From an uncultured Bacillota bacterium (GTDB taxonomy: Bacteria; Bacillota; Clostridia; Christensenellales; UBA1242), in contig CASFPO010000024.1 of assembly GCA_949296805.1 (NCBI GenBank), forward strand, positions 1 to 49,769: a stretch of DNA of 49,769 nucleotides, written 5' to 3'. The notes beneath the pieces were generated by a model. The model worked only from the letters and a program-made list of their open reading frames with translations, made no database searches and was not told where the DNA came from. Numbering within the stretch: position 1 is the stretch's first letter; each line of letters opens with the position of its first letter. Below, piece by piece: positions 16,469 through 25,313 of the stretch. The position numbers and the translations under genes are program-made.

Positions 16469-17284
16469 TTATCTTTTATACTTTTTCTCAAGCGGACTGA
16501 CAAGAAAGTACATTCCAGCAGCTAGAATACACAGCAAGGTTATGCTTGCCATAACTATGTCAAGTTTAAGTATTTGACTGCCATAGTTTATAAGATATCC
16601 TAGACCTGCTTGACTTGAAAGATATTCTCCCATTATAGTTCCCACCCAGCTCATTCCAACATTTATTTTTAAAACTGAAGTAAATTCAGGAAGGGCATTT
16701 GGCAGGATTAACTTAAAAAGAATTTGAAATTTATTAGCGTGCATTGATTTCATCAACAGTATTTTATCACTATCGCAAGAAATGAATGCATTTAACATGG
16801 ATATAGTGGTTATCACGATACAAATTAAAACGCACATTACAACAGTTGCACTACTACCCGAGCCAACCCAGAAAATAATCATAGGACCAAGAGCTATTTT
16901 GGGCAAACTATTAAGAATAATTAAATATGGTTCCATTATCCGTCTAAGTTTTTCACTCCACCAAAGAAGTATAGCAATTAATACCCCAAGAAGAGTGGCT
17001 ATAATAAAGCCAATAATAGTTTCATATAGCGAAGTCCAAATATGGATCCACAGGTTGCCATCTTTTGCAAGATCAACAATTGTTGTTGCAATTCTTGATG
17101 GGCTAGAAAAGAAAAACGGGTCAATTACGCCAAAATCGGCTAGTAGTTGCCAAATTCCTAAAAAGAGCACGAATATTGTGATTTGCCAAAACAAGACTAA
17201 AATTTTATCTTTTTTAATTTTTTTAAGATATTGCTTGCGGGCATTTGAATAGGATATAATTTTATTTTTGTTTTTGCGTTTCAT
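16469..17284 (-). CDS. ABC transporter permease, NitT/TauT (SsuC-like) family
   Basis: 271 residues with six membrane helices and the binding-protein-dependent permease core: the EAA-type loop before LPNALPEFTSVLKINVGMSW and the family marker MGEYLSSQAGLGYLIN. N-terminal residues 1-25 are very basic. I place the start at ATG 17284, which overlaps the TAA of the ATPase gene (TAATG), giving translational coupling; an upstream TTG in frame at 17302 is possible. Relatives import taurine, alkanesulfonates, nitrate or thiamine precursors. No substrate-binding protein gene is adjacent. Confidence 0.9.
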   Translation of the reverse strand: MKRKNKNKIISYSNARKQYLKKIKKDKILVLFWQITIFVLFLGIWQLLADFGVIDPFFFSSPSRIATTIVDLAKDGNLWIHIWTSLYETIIGFIIATLLGVLIAILLWWSEKLRRIMEPYLIILNSLPKIALGPMIIFWVGSGSSATVVMCVLICIVITTISMLNAFISCDSDKILLMKSMHANKFQILFKLILPNALPEFTSVLKINVGMSWVGTIMGEYLSSQAGLGYLINYGSQILKLDIVMASITLLCILAAGMYFLVSPLEKKYKR

Positions 17285-18039
17285 TAGACAAGATTTCTCC
17301 AAATCATTTCAAAATATTTGCCAAACTCTTTATCCTCACGCTTAGCAAGTGGCGTTGTACCTTGAAAGGATAGGTCTACAATAGTTTTTACTTTAGCCGG
17401 TCTTTTTGTTAAGATTATGATTTTGTCAGACATACTTAATGCTTCTGATATATCATGGGTAACAAGAAGAGCGGTTTTTTGTTCGCTTTTTATAATATCG
17501 TAGACGTCATCACATACTTTAAGCCTTGTCTGAAAATCAAGAGCAGAAAATGGCTCGTCAAGTAGCAGAAGCTCTGGTTCAAGTACAAGCGTGCGAATCA
17601 AAGCGACTCTTTGACGCATACCGCCACTTAGCTGGCGAGGTTTTTTGTTTTTGAAGTTGTAGAGGTCGTATTTTTTTAGAAGTTGTTCGGCAAAAGCAAG
17701 ACGGTCAGGTTGTTTATGCTTTTTTTGAACTTCAAGACCAAGTATTATGTTTTGCCAAATTGTTCTCCATTCAAAAAGGTGGTCTCTTTGAAACATATAT
17801 CCTATACGACTATCATTTTTTGTTATAGCAGTACCATTCAAGGAGATACTTCCTTCTGACGGAGTTAGCAGGCCTGCGATCAGTGAAAGGATAGTGGTTT
17901 TACCACAACCGCTAGGACCTACTATTGAAGAAAAATCTTTTTCTTTTATTGAAAAAGATATTTCTTCTAGCGCATTAATTTCACTTTCTTTTGTCTGATA
18001 GAAGTATTTAACTTTATCAAGCTCCAGTAAATTTTTCAT
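17284..18039 (-). CDS. ABC transporter ATP-binding protein, NitT/TauT (SsuB-like) family
   Basis: 251 residues. Walker A GPSGCGKTT (about 41-49), Q-loop in IGYMFQRD, signature LSGGMRQR, Walker B LLLLDEPFSALD and the switch His in LLVTHDISEAL are all intact. The R-D-H-L-F-E-W pattern after the Q-loop is typical of the nitrate/sulfonate/taurine and thiamine-precursor subfamily. It energises the permease encoded immediately downstream, with overlapping stop and start. It is divergent from the phage-derived block that starts at 18177. Confidence 0.92.
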   Translation of the reverse strand: MKNLLELDKVKYFYQTKESEINALEEISFSIKEKDFSSIVGPSGCGKTTILSLIAGLLTPSEGSISLNGTAITKNDSRIGYMFQRDHLFEWRTIWQNIILGLEVQKKHKQPDRLAFAEQLLKKYDLYNFKNKKPRQLSGGMRQRVALIRTLVLEPELLLLDEPFSALDFQTRLKVCDDVYDIIKSEQKTALLVTHDISEALSMSDKIIILTKRPAKVKTIVDLSFQGTTPLAKREDKEFGKYFEMIWRNLV

Positions 18040-18119
18040 TAGTAAAACCTCTACAATATCAGTTTAGCTATATTTTTTATCAATTGTGACGAAATTTTAA
18101 AAAAAGTTGGCAGTTACTA

Positions 18120-18149
18120 TTGCTTTTCGCAATTCAAGGAATTTATAAT
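18120..18149 (+). promoter_or_regulatory. Probable promoter of the phage-derived block
   Basis: TTGCTT (18120-18125), 18-base spacer, TATAAT (18144-18149), 27 bases before the first ATG of the block. The -35 is weak, which would fit a controlled or low-level promoter. Confidence 0.5.
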
Positions 18150-18176
18150 CTAGTCGAAAGTTGAAAAGGGAGCGAA

Positions 18177-18467
18177 ATGGAAGAAGACGAGATAAGACAG
18201 GCTTTGCTAAAAAAAGCTTTAGGTTATGATGTGAGCGAAGAGCTGAAAGAGTTCTCCTTTAATGAAGAGGGAGAAGAGATAATCTCAAAAAAGAAGGTAA
18301 CAACAAAGCACTTTGCTCCAGATATTTCAGCAATAAAGCTTTTGCTTGATAGGTATTACAAAACTTATTCTGATATAGTTTTGTCGATGTCTGATGAAGA
18401 GCTGGCAAAAGAAGAGGAGCGACTTATAAAACTTTTAAAAGAGGAGGATAGTGATGGAAATACTTGA
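18177..18467 (+). CDS. Small terminase-like phage protein (truncated?)
   Basis: 96 residues, helical and charged. The middle segment KKVTTKHFAPDISAIKLLLDR resembles a conserved stretch of phage small terminase subunits in which a VTK-x-x-PP-D-x-x-A pattern precedes a Leu-rich helix; the N-terminal helix with EDEIRQALLKKALGYDV also fits. Small terminases recognise phage DNA and hand it to the large terminase, but no large terminase gene follows: a zinc protein and the portal come next. Ribosome binding site AAGGGAG. The last 14 bases overlap the next gene, so the two are coupled. The assignment is tentative. Confidence 0.5.
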   Translation: MEEDEIRQALLKKALGYDVSEELKEFSFNEEGEEIISKKKVTTKHFAPDISAIKLLLDRYYKTYSDIVLSMSDEELAKEEERLIKLLKEEDSDGNT

Positions 18468-18672
18468 GTGCAAACATTTAACAAAATGTGATTTCTATGG
18501 TTGCAAAAATCTAGCCAAATATTGTTTTACAACTAAAGGAATCATTAAAAGGGATTTGTGTTTTTGTGAAGATTGCCTAAACGGTATGTACAAGGAAATT
18601 GCTAAAATGCAAATTCCAAAAGGGACTGAAAGTCCATTTAGATTAAATAAAAAGACGAGGAAAATACAATGA
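18454..18672 (+). CDS. Small zinc-finger-like phage protein
   Basis: 72 residues with paired cysteines (CKHLTKCDFYGCKNLAKYC, then CFCEDC) that could bind one or two zinc ions, and a basic C-terminus ending KTRKIQ. I start it at ATG 18454, six bases after GAGGAGG, rather than the in-frame GTG at 18451. It overlaps the small terminase-like gene at its 5' end and the portal gene by four bases at its 3' end, so it is translationally coupled to both. No family is recognised; such small proteins often sit beside phage packaging genes. Confidence 0.6.
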   Translation: MEILECKHLTKCDFYGCKNLAKYCFTTKGIIKRDLCFCEDCLNGMYKEIAKMQIPKGTESPFRLNKKTRKIQ

Positions 18673-20522
18673 AAAATAGTCAAAATCAAGAAAAGATAGT
18701 AAAAGAAGTCCTTGATGACTTTAAACAAAGAGCTGAGGCAAGAAAGAACTTTGATCTGATCTGGCAAATCAATATGAACTTTTTAATGGGTAATCAATAT
18801 TGTAATGTGGGGTTTGGCGGACAAATCGAAGAAATTGATAGGCAATATTTTTGGCAAGAAAGAGAAGTGTATAATCATATTGCACCCGTTTATGATATTA
18901 GATATGCCAAATTATCTAGAGTTAAGCCAGATATCAATGTTATACCAGCAACAAACGATGAAAGGGACAAACAGACTGCAAAGGCTTCAAAAAAGATATA
19001 CAAATCTTTAAAAAACAAACTTGAGATAGAAAATAAGATAAATCAAGCTATAAAATGGTCTGAAGTTTGTGGTACAGTATTTTATAAAGTTGGCTGGAAT
19101 AGCAAGCTTGGACAAACTGTTGGCGTAGATGAAGAGGGCAACAAAATAAAAAGTGGAGAAGTAGAATTTAGTGTTGTATCACCTTTTGAGATTTATCCTG
19201 ATTCGCAAGTAAATGAAAGTTTGCGTGATTGTCAAAGTATTATACATGCAAAAGCTTACACAGTTGAACAAATTAAAAATATGTATGGAATAGAAGTTAA
19301 AGGTAGCAAGATAAATACCTTTGCTTTAGACAACGTCTCAGTGGGAATTGGAGGTTTAGGCTTTAATGGCACAGCTACCAAGGTAATAGAAACAACTAAA
19401 AATAATAGTGCTATAGTTATTGAAAAATACATACGCCCAAATTCAGAATTTCCAAATGGCAGACTAATAATAGTAGCGGGAGATAAACTTGTTTATGATG
19501 GAGAACTTCCTTATCTTTGTGGAGAAGATAAAACTAGAGATTTTCCGTTTATCAGACAAACGAGTATAGAAGAGCCTGGCTGTTTCTGGGGGTCTAGCGT
19601 AATTGAAAGATTAATCCCAGTACAAAGAGCTTTCAACGCTGTAAAGAACAGAAAACACGAATTTATAAACAGATTGTCGCTAGGCGTTTTAAGTGTAGAA
19701 GATGGATCGGTAGATCTTGATAACCTAGAGGAAGAAGGTTTGTGCCCTGGAAAAGTTTTGGTATATAGACAGGGCTCTGTAGAACCAAAATACCTCCAAG
19801 GCGAAACTTTACCAGCAGGACTTAGTGATGAAGAGGATAAATTATTAGATGAATTTAATAAAATTAGCGGTGTCAATGATTTATTAAGTGCCAGCACAAT
19901 TTCTTCAAACATAAGTGGAAATGCTTTAGAGCTTCTTATAAATCAAGATGAAACAAGGTTAAATGCATCTATTGAAAGCATTAAATTTGCTTGCAAAGAA
20001 ATTGCCAAAAAAATTTTAAGACTATACAAACAATATGCAGTTTTCCCAAGAATTGCAAAAATAATAGGCGAGCAAGGGCAAATAGAAATGTTTTACTTTT
20101 CATCCTCAGATATCTCGAGTGATGACATAGAACTTGAAAATCAAACGGATGGAGCACAGACATTGACTCAAAGACGAGATATGATTTTCTCTCTGCTTGA
20201 AAAAGGAATTTTTCAAGATGAAAATGGAATGCTTACCAATAGAATGAAGTGTAAAATTTTGGAAATGCTAGGGCTTGGCATTTGGGAAAATGCACAAGAT
20301 GTTAATGAACTTCATCTTAAACGTGCAGATAAGGAAAATATAAAGATGCTAAAAGGCGAGCATATTGACATAAGTGAAATAGATGACGATAAATTGCATT
20401 TGAATGAGCATATTGCCTTTATGCTTGGCGAAGATTTTGAAAAGGCAAAAACTAAAAATGCTAAGCTTGAAAAAGCTTTCTTAGAGCATATTCAAAAACA
20501 TAAAAAGAAAATGGAGGGTTAA
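18669..20522 (+). CDS. Phage portal protein, P22-like (podovirus type)
   Basis: 617 residues, close to the size of podoviral portals. Features are an N-terminal helical region with EVLDDFKQRAEARKNFD, a central part with VSPFEIYPDSQVN and FPFIRQTSIEEPGCFWGSSV, a helical stem near IPVQRAFNAVKNRKHEFIN, and a charged helical C-terminus (HIQKHKKKMEG). This order matches the P22-like portal family. The portal forms the 12-subunit ring at one capsid vertex through which DNA moves. It overlaps the preceding gene by four bases and the scaffold gene begins three bases later. The reading frame is intact over its whole length. Confidence 0.85.
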   Translation: MKNSQNQEKIVKEVLDDFKQRAEARKNFDLIWQINMNFLMGNQYCNVGFGGQIEEIDRQYFWQEREVYNHIAPVYDIRYAKLSRVKPDINVIPATNDERDKQTAKASKKIYKSLKNKLEIENKINQAIKWSEVCGTVFYKVGWNSKLGQTVGVDEEGNKIKSGEVEFSVVSPFEIYPDSQVNESLRDCQSIIHAKAYTVEQIKNMYGIEVKGSKINTFALDNVSVGIGGLGFNGTATKVIETTKNNSAIVIEKYIRPNSEFPNGRLIIVAGDKLVYDGELPYLCGEDKTRDFPFIRQTSIEEPGCFWGSSVIERLIPVQRAFNAVKNRKHEFINRLSLGVLSVEDGSVDLDNLEEEGLCPGKVLVYRQGSVEPKYLQGETLPAGLSDEEDKLLDEFNKISGVNDLLSASTISSNISGNALELLINQDETRLNASIESIKFACKEIAKKILRLYKQYAVFPRIAKIIGEQGQIEMFYFSSSDISSDDIELENQTDGAQTLTQRRDMIFSLLEKGIFQDENGMLTNRMKCKILEMLGLGIWENAQDVNELHLKRADKENIKMLKGEHIDISEIDDDKLHLNEHIAFMLGEDFEKAKTKNAKLEKAFLEHIQKHKKKMEG

Positions 20523-20524
20523 AA

Positions 20525-21223
20525 ATGGAAAACAGAGAACAACCAACAATGGAACCGGCAACGACTTTAGATAAAGTGAATGAGGATAGGGCTGTGAGTG
20601 ATGTTGGCTCTCAAGGGCAACTTGGTAAATTTAAAGATGTAGATTCGCTTCTTACGGCTTACAATAATCTTCAGGCAGAATTTACTAGGAAATGCCAACT
20701 TTTGAAGTCAATTCAGAGAGATAAAGTTGATGAAGATAAAGACAATGTATCAAAAAATGAAGAAAAAATGGCAAATAATGACGTGAATTTTGACGAAAAT
20801 AACAAATTATCTCAAAATGAACCAGTGGATACATTAGAAGAAAATAATCTTGAAAATAAAGAAGATTACCTTCAAAATCTTAATCAATTCCTTGAAGAGA
20901 ATGAACTTGCAAAAGATTACGCAGAGGAGATCAGTTCTTATCTGCAAAGCAAACGGATTAAAAACCCATATGAGGACGCTTGGGCTAATGTGGTTCTAGA
21001 CCATATGAAGTTTCAGCAAAGCGATCCATTAGTCAGTCAATATGTACTAACAAATCAAGATGTAAAAAATAAGATTATTGAAAATTATTTAAATGAACTT
21101 GCAAATCAACAACCACCACATATAATATCTTCACAAGGCGGACATAGGGTGTCAGGAGTTTCTCCTGATAGCCCTAAGACGCTTGATGAAGCTAAAAAAA
21201 TATTAAATAATATGTTTAGTTAA
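20525..21223 (+). CDS. Probable capsid scaffolding protein
   Basis: 232 residues, strongly acidic and helical, rich in Glu, Asp, Asn and Gln, with little hydrophobic core. The segment GKFKDVDSLLTAYNNLQAEFTRKC resembles the opening helix of podoviral scaffold proteins; the middle is a disordered acidic region and the C-terminus (LDEAKKILNNMFS) forms a short helix that could touch the coat protein. Its position between portal and capsid genes is the standard one for scaffold, as is the low sequence complexity. It would guide procapsid assembly and then leave. Confidence 0.7.
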   Translation: MENREQPTMEPATTLDKVNEDRAVSDVGSQGQLGKFKDVDSLLTAYNNLQAEFTRKCQLLKSIQRDKVDEDKDNVSKNEEKMANNDVNFDENNKLSQNEPVDTLEENNLENKEDYLQNLNQFLEENELAKDYAEEISSYLQSKRIKNPYEDAWANVVLDHMKFQQSDPLVSQYVLTNQDVKNKIIENYLNELANQQPPHIISSQGGHRVSGVSPDSPKTLDEAKKILNNMFS

Positions 21224-21295
21224 AAGTGCGTTGTTAAAAATAATTTTATGATAAAAAATTTTGCATCAGTTTTAAAAATTAAAAAAGGAGAAAAA

Positions 21296-22516
21296 ATGGT
21301 AACTTTACAAACAGCTGAAAGTGCTCTTAAAAATGTTTACCTTGGTGTAGTAGCTAACCAGTTAAATGTAAACGCAAATCCACTTTTAGCAAGAATCAAA
21401 CACTCAAGCAAAGATGTTTGGGGAAAAGAAGTAAGAAAACTTGCTCCCTTTGGAATAAATGGCGGAGTAGGTGCTGGAAGTGAAGACGGAGCTCTTCCAA
21501 CTTCTTCTGGCAATGGCTATGTTCAGTTTATAGCCGAACTTAAAAACCTTTATGGGAAGATAGAAATTTCTGACAAAGCAGTTAGAGCTTCGGTAAATAA
21601 CATCGGTGCTTTTGTTAACCTTTTATCAGATGAAATGGAAGGCTTGGTTAAAGCAAGCTCTTTTAATCTTGGCAGAATGTTGTATGGAGATGGCACAGGC
21701 CTTCTTGCAACTGCCTCTAGCCAAAACTCTACAACAGTTACTTGTGATAAAGTAAATAATTTAATTGAAGGTATGCTAATAGATGTTTATAACAACACAA
21801 CTAAGGTTAACAGTGCACCTTTAAAAATTACTTATGTAGATAGAACAAACAAAACTTTTACATATGAAACAAGCTCTGCTGTAACAATTGCGTCTGGTTA
21901 CAAATTTTATGTACAAGGCTCAAAAGATTTTGAAATATCAGGACTTGGTAAAATATTTGACAATAGTCAAACTTCAATTTACGGAGTAAGCAAAACCGAT
22001 TATCCTTGGCTTAAACCTTATACAAGCTCAACTTCTCAAGAAATTTCTGATATATTAATTCAACAGGCAATTGATTTTCTTGATATGAATGTTGATTCTC
22101 AGATTAACTTCATTACTTGCTCAAGTCAAGTAAGAAGAGCATATCAAGAATATCTTGGAGCATACAGAAGAAATATTGACGTAACTGAACTTGAGGGAGG
22201 GTACAAAACCATCACTCACAATGGAATTCCTGTAGTAGCTGATAGATTTGTTGACGATGATACAATGTATCTTTTAAACACAAATGATTTTACAATTCAT
22301 GAGCTTTGCGATTGGAAATGGCTTGAAAGCGAGGATGGAAGAATTTTGAAACAAAATCAAGGATATCCTACCTACAGTGCAACGCTTGTTAAGTATGCTG
22401 AGCTTATTTGTGATAAGCCATGCGGGCAAGCTAAGATTTCTGGCATTAAATCTACTGTAACAAATCCATTTACAAGCAATATTACTGTAAACACAGGATC
22501 AGAATCACAAGGTTAA
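21296..22516 (+). CDS. Phage major capsid protein (HK97-like fold expected)
   Basis: 406 residues. I start at ATG 21296, five bases after AAGGAG; an in-frame ATG at 21248 has no ribosome binding site. The sequence begins MVTLQTAESALKNVYLGVVANQLN and continues through KLAPFGINGGVGAGSEDGALP and the long helix region SSFNLGRMLYGDG, and then FITCSSQVRRAYQEY, all typical of coat proteins in podovirus-type cassettes; the C-terminus is Ser/Thr-rich (NITVNTGSESQG). It is followed by a strong terminator, so capsid genes may be expressed separately from the connector genes. The family is assigned by pattern and context. Confidence 0.82.
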   Translation: MVTLQTAESALKNVYLGVVANQLNVNANPLLARIKHSSKDVWGKEVRKLAPFGINGGVGAGSEDGALPTSSGNGYVQFIAELKNLYGKIEISDKAVRASVNNIGAFVNLLSDEMEGLVKASSFNLGRMLYGDGTGLLATASSQNSTTVTCDKVNNLIEGMLIDVYNNTTKVNSAPLKITYVDRTNKTFTYETSSAVTIASGYKFYVQGSKDFEISGLGKIFDNSQTSIYGVSKTDYPWLKPYTSSTSQEISDILIQQAIDFLDMNVDSQINFITCSSQVRRAYQEYLGAYRRNIDVTELEGGYKTITHNGIPVVADRFVDDDTMYLLNTNDFTIHELCDWKWLESEDGRILKQNQGYPTYSATLVKYAELICDKPCGQAKISGIKSTVTNPFTSNITVNTGSESQG

Positions 22517-22520
22517 AACT

Positions 22521-22566
22521 AGATAAGAGGCAAAAATATATTTTTTGCCTCTTTTATCTAATTTTT
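22521..22566 (+). terminator. Rho-independent terminator after the capsid gene
   Basis: Stem agataagaggcaaaaa with ttttttgcctcttttatct (small bulge, tata loop), followed by aattttt. Late phage capsid genes are often followed by such a terminator. Confidence 0.8.
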
Positions 22567-22576
22567 GGAGGTTATT

Positions 22577-22888
22577 TTGGTAAATTATCAGGAAATTAAG
22601 GATGACGTCTATTATATAAGTGATAGGCTTAAGGAAATAGATGAAAGTTACTACGTACTTTATAATTTGTCTAAAAATTGTTACGAGGTTCATTCATCAC
22701 TGCAAAAAAATAGTTATTGTTTTGTTGTCCCTTTTGACGAACTTGATGAGCGAACACTTGCCTTTGCCAGAAGAACAAGAAGTGATAGGCGGGATAAATT
22801 AATTGAAGAGATTGAAAAAAATAACGAAGAAGTATATAAAAAACAGATTAAACAGCAAGTCAATTTGCTGAAGGAGGCAATATGTTAG
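22577..22888 (+). CDS. Conserved-type small phage protein, unknown
   Basis: 103 residues. I start at TTG 22577, five bases after GGAGG; an in-frame TTG at 22565 overlaps the ribosome binding site. Residues 1-60 look like two or three beta-strands (YYVLYNLSKNCYEVHSS, YCFVVPFDELDERTL) followed by a charged long helix (RRTRSDRRDKLIEEIEKNNEE) that could be a coiled coil. Position between the capsid and adaptor genes suggests a head-completion or decoration role, but I recognise no family. Its last seven bases overlap the next gene. Confidence 0.65.
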   Translation: MVNYQEIKDDVYYISDRLKEIDESYYVLYNLSKNCYEVHSSLQKNSYCFVVPFDELDERTLAFARRTRSDRRDKLIEEIEKNNEEVYKKQIKQQVNLLKEAIC

Positions 22889-23433
22889 TAAAAGATATAA
22901 TAGTTCTTGCCTGTGATTTTACAGAGAATGAGGAGCTTAAAACAGCACTTGAAAATAACACAACTTTAACAGATGAGCAAAATTTAGTATGCGAAAATCT
23001 TGTTAAATGTTTTAATTTAATAAATAACGAGATAGCAAGTGAGTATATTCCTATTATAAAAATTGAAAGTGTAAAGCCTAGCAATTTTAAAGTAGAATAT
23101 AGTAACTTAAGCTCTCCTGTGCGTCAGATAATAATGGTCAAAGATAAGTATGGACGAAAAGTGAAATTTAAAGCTTATCAAGATTATATGATGGCTTTTG
23201 CAAATGAGGTTGAGATTACATATCAAGCGTATCCTACCGAGCTTTCACTTTCAAGTCAGTTTGAAACTACTTTGCCAGAACGACTTTATGCCTATGGAAT
23301 AGCTAGAGAGTATTATTTCATTCAAACGTTATTTGATGAGGCAAATATTTGGGAAGAGCGCTTTAAAAATTCCCTGCAAGTATTGTCTAGGAAGGGGAGT
23401 GAAGTTAAAATTCCTCAAAGGGGGTGGATTTAG
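22882..23433 (+). CDS. Probable head-tail adaptor (P22 gp4-like position)
   Basis: 183 residues, mixed helix and strand: N-terminal helix VKDIIVLACDFTENEELKT, a helix with LVKCFNLINNEIASEYIPI, and a C-terminal helical half containing TLPERLYAYGIAREYYF. This order (small helical N-part, ILE-type strand, then a long helix of the type LPERxxAYGIAREY) matches head-tail connector proteins that sit beneath the portal. AAGGAGG precedes the ATG. The stop TAG overlaps the next gene's GTG. Together with portal and beta-propeller protein it would make the short-tail connector of a podovirus. Confidence 0.6.
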   Translation: MLVKDIIVLACDFTENEELKTALENNTTLTDEQNLVCENLVKCFNLINNEIASEYIPIIKIESVKPSNFKVEYSNLSSPVRQIIMVKDKYGRKVKFKAYQDYMMAFANEVEITYQAYPTELSLSSQFETTLPERLYAYGIAREYYFIQTLFDEANIWEERFKNSLQVLSRKGSEVKIPQRGWI

Positions 23434-24917
23434 TGTTTTATAAAAATACATTAAAAACGCTTTCAACAAAAGAGGAAGAATTTGAATATTTGCTTTTTGA
23501 TGAGCATACTTCTACCCTTACCGATGAAAAACAAAAGGTCGCAAGTGGAAAAACAGTTTATAATTTTAGGACAGGCGATGGAGACTTAAAGCCAGGATAT
23601 GGTTTTGAAGATATCAAGATGCCAACTTCTTATACAGATCTTGATAATGAAACGGTTATCACTTTGCGTGGAACACAAGCTAAGGCTATTTGGAAAATGA
23701 AGTGGTATAACTATAACGAAGAGGTAAATACATATTATCTATTTTATTATAATGATGAGGGATATATCTGTTATGATAATCTATTTAGCGAAAGATATTA
23801 TCCTTTTATTATACCAAATGACTTTACTCAAACCCCTTATGGAATAAATTATCGAGTAAATTCACAAGATTTATTTTTGTTATCTGGAGAAGGAGAAAAT
23901 CTTTTAGTTATATCAGGCAATGGCAATGAAAGTTATGACACTGTGCCAATTATAAAGTCTTGCTGTTCGCATTATGGCAAACTTTTTGCAATTACTGCGT
24001 CTGAAGATAGTCAACTTATTTATAATGAAGATGTGGATATTACAAATTGGACTAATGAAAAAACTGCGAATCTTGATTTTAATGATGAAAGAGGGGTTTT
24101 AAACAGAATTATCTCTTATAACGACTATATCTATGTATTTAGAGATTATGGTATAACACAACTTTCAATTTACGGCTCGGATGATGATTTTGCTATCAAC
24201 CATATATATCTTTCAGATAGTTATATTTATCCAGATTCAATTGCTCAAAGCGGAGATAATGTCTATTTTTTAGAGAGGTCAGGCTTAAAATGTTTTAATG
24301 GCTCTTCTGTAAAAAATATTGAGCTAGGATGTGAAAAACTTTTATCAGCTTTTAATCAATCTAAGTGCTGGGCAACTTGCTTTGAAGGGAAGTATTATCT
24401 TGCTTGCAAGTGCGACTTTGCTGATGGACAGCAGATAGGGTGCGAAAGCTATAACAACGGTTATGTAAATAATGCCTTGCTTGTTTATGATATAGAAAAA
24501 GAGCATTTAGATATTCTGCGAGGAGTAGATATCAACCAAGTGCTTGCATTAAATAATCCATATAAATCAAAACTTGTAGCTTGTTTTAATAATCAGTATA
24601 TTGGAAAAATTGGACAACTCACAGAAGATGGAAAGCTTTTTGGTAACAGCTTAGGGGGATATTGGAAAAGCGTTAAAACTGACCTTGGCTATCATAACAA
24701 AAAGAAAAGAATTAAACATTTTTCAATAAAAGCAAGTGGCAATGCTGAAGTTACAATATCTAGCGAAAAGGAAAGCAAAACTTTTAATATTTTGCCAAAA
24801 GACAAAATACAAAGGATTAGAGTTAATATTTCAGGCAATGAATTTGAAGTGAAGATTATGACAAGTGGTCAGGCAAACATAAGTAATTTTGTTTTAACTG
24901 CAAGTGTAAAAAAATGA
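23433..24917 (+). CDS. Probable podoviral tail hub, beta-propeller (P22 gp10-like)
   Basis: 494 residues from GTG 23433, which overlaps the preceding TAG and lies five bases after GGGGTGG; an in-frame GTG at 23424 is an alternative. The protein is almost all beta-strand, with repeated short motifs of the kind YNDYIYVFRDYGITQLSIYG, NVYFLERSGLKCFNGS and KYYLACKCD that suggest a five- to seven-bladed propeller. In P22-like phages a beta-propeller protein (gp10) follows the adaptor (gp4) and closes the head. The final ~80 residues form a jelly-roll-like end. No tail spike or receptor-binding gene follows. Confidence 0.6.
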   Translation: MFYKNTLKTLSTKEEEFEYLLFDEHTSTLTDEKQKVASGKTVYNFRTGDGDLKPGYGFEDIKMPTSYTDLDNETVITLRGTQAKAIWKMKWYNYNEEVNTYYLFYYNDEGYICYDNLFSERYYPFIIPNDFTQTPYGINYRVNSQDLFLLSGEGENLLVISGNGNESYDTVPIIKSCCSHYGKLFAITASEDSQLIYNEDVDITNWTNEKTANLDFNDERGVLNRIISYNDYIYVFRDYGITQLSIYGSDDDFAINHIYLSDSYIYPDSIAQSGDNVYFLERSGLKCFNGSSVKNIELGCEKLLSAFNQSKCWATCFEGKYYLACKCDFADGQQIGCESYNNGYVNNALLVYDIEKEHLDILRGVDINQVLALNNPYKSKLVACFNNQYIGKIGQLTEDGKLFGNSLGGYWKSVKTDLGYHNKKKRIKHFSIKASGNAEVTISSEKESKTFNILPKDKIQRIRVNISGNEFEVKIMTSGQANISNFVLTASVKK

Positions 24918-25024
24918 AAATAATCTATCAAAACAAAATTAGACTGATTAATAAGACTTTGCTTACAGAAGAAGAAAAGATTTTCCAAGAAGTTCTCAAT
25001 TTAATCAAGAAGGAGAAGGTTTAA
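24914..25024 (+). CDS. 36-codon phage small protein
   Basis: ATG at 24914 overlaps the TGA of the tail-hub gene, and the TAA ends two bases before the holin ATG. The peptide is basic at both ends with one helix (NKTLLTEEEKIFQEVLNLIK). The 4-base overlap, absence of intervening stops and the fact that its 3' end contains the holin ribosome binding site (AAGGAGAAGG) support translation, perhaps mainly to couple hub and holin expression. No family recognised. Confidence 0.55.
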   Translation: MKIIYQNKIRLINKTLLTEEEKIFQEVLNLIKKEKV

Positions 25025-25026
25025 AA

Positions 25027-25287
25027 ATGGATTTCTGGTCAGAGCTTATAAAAAGTATTGTCAGTTATGGGGTATTTGCGATGCTCTTTGTGTTTCTATT
25101 TTTCTATCAACTTAAAGATAGCGAGAAAAGAGAGCAATCATACAGGGAGACTATTGAAACGCTTGCTGAAAGTTTACAGATTGTTAGTGATGTTAAAGAA
25201 GAGCTTGATAAACTTATTGAGCTTACCAATGAAAATTTAAATAAATTATCAAATCATATTGATAAATGTAAAGAGAAAACAGAATAA
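25027..25287 (+). CDS. BhlA/UviB-type holin-like protein
   Basis: 86 residues: one N-terminal membrane helix (about 10-28, SIVSYGVFAMLFVFLFFYQL) followed by a highly charged helix with KREQSYRETIETLAESLQ and a C-terminal helical tail. This is the layout of the BhlA/UviB family, small holin-like proteins found in Bacillus and Clostridium prophages and bacteriocin plasmids, which permeabilise the membrane from inside. It has a strong AAGGAG site and sits next to a second holin. Confidence 0.8.
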   Translation: MDFWSELIKSIVSYGVFAMLFVFLFFYQLKDSEKREQSYRETIETLAESLQIVSDVKEELDKLIELTNENLNKLSNHIDKCKEKTE

Positions 25288-25313
25288 TTTTCTTAAGCAA
25301 AAAAGGAGAAACA

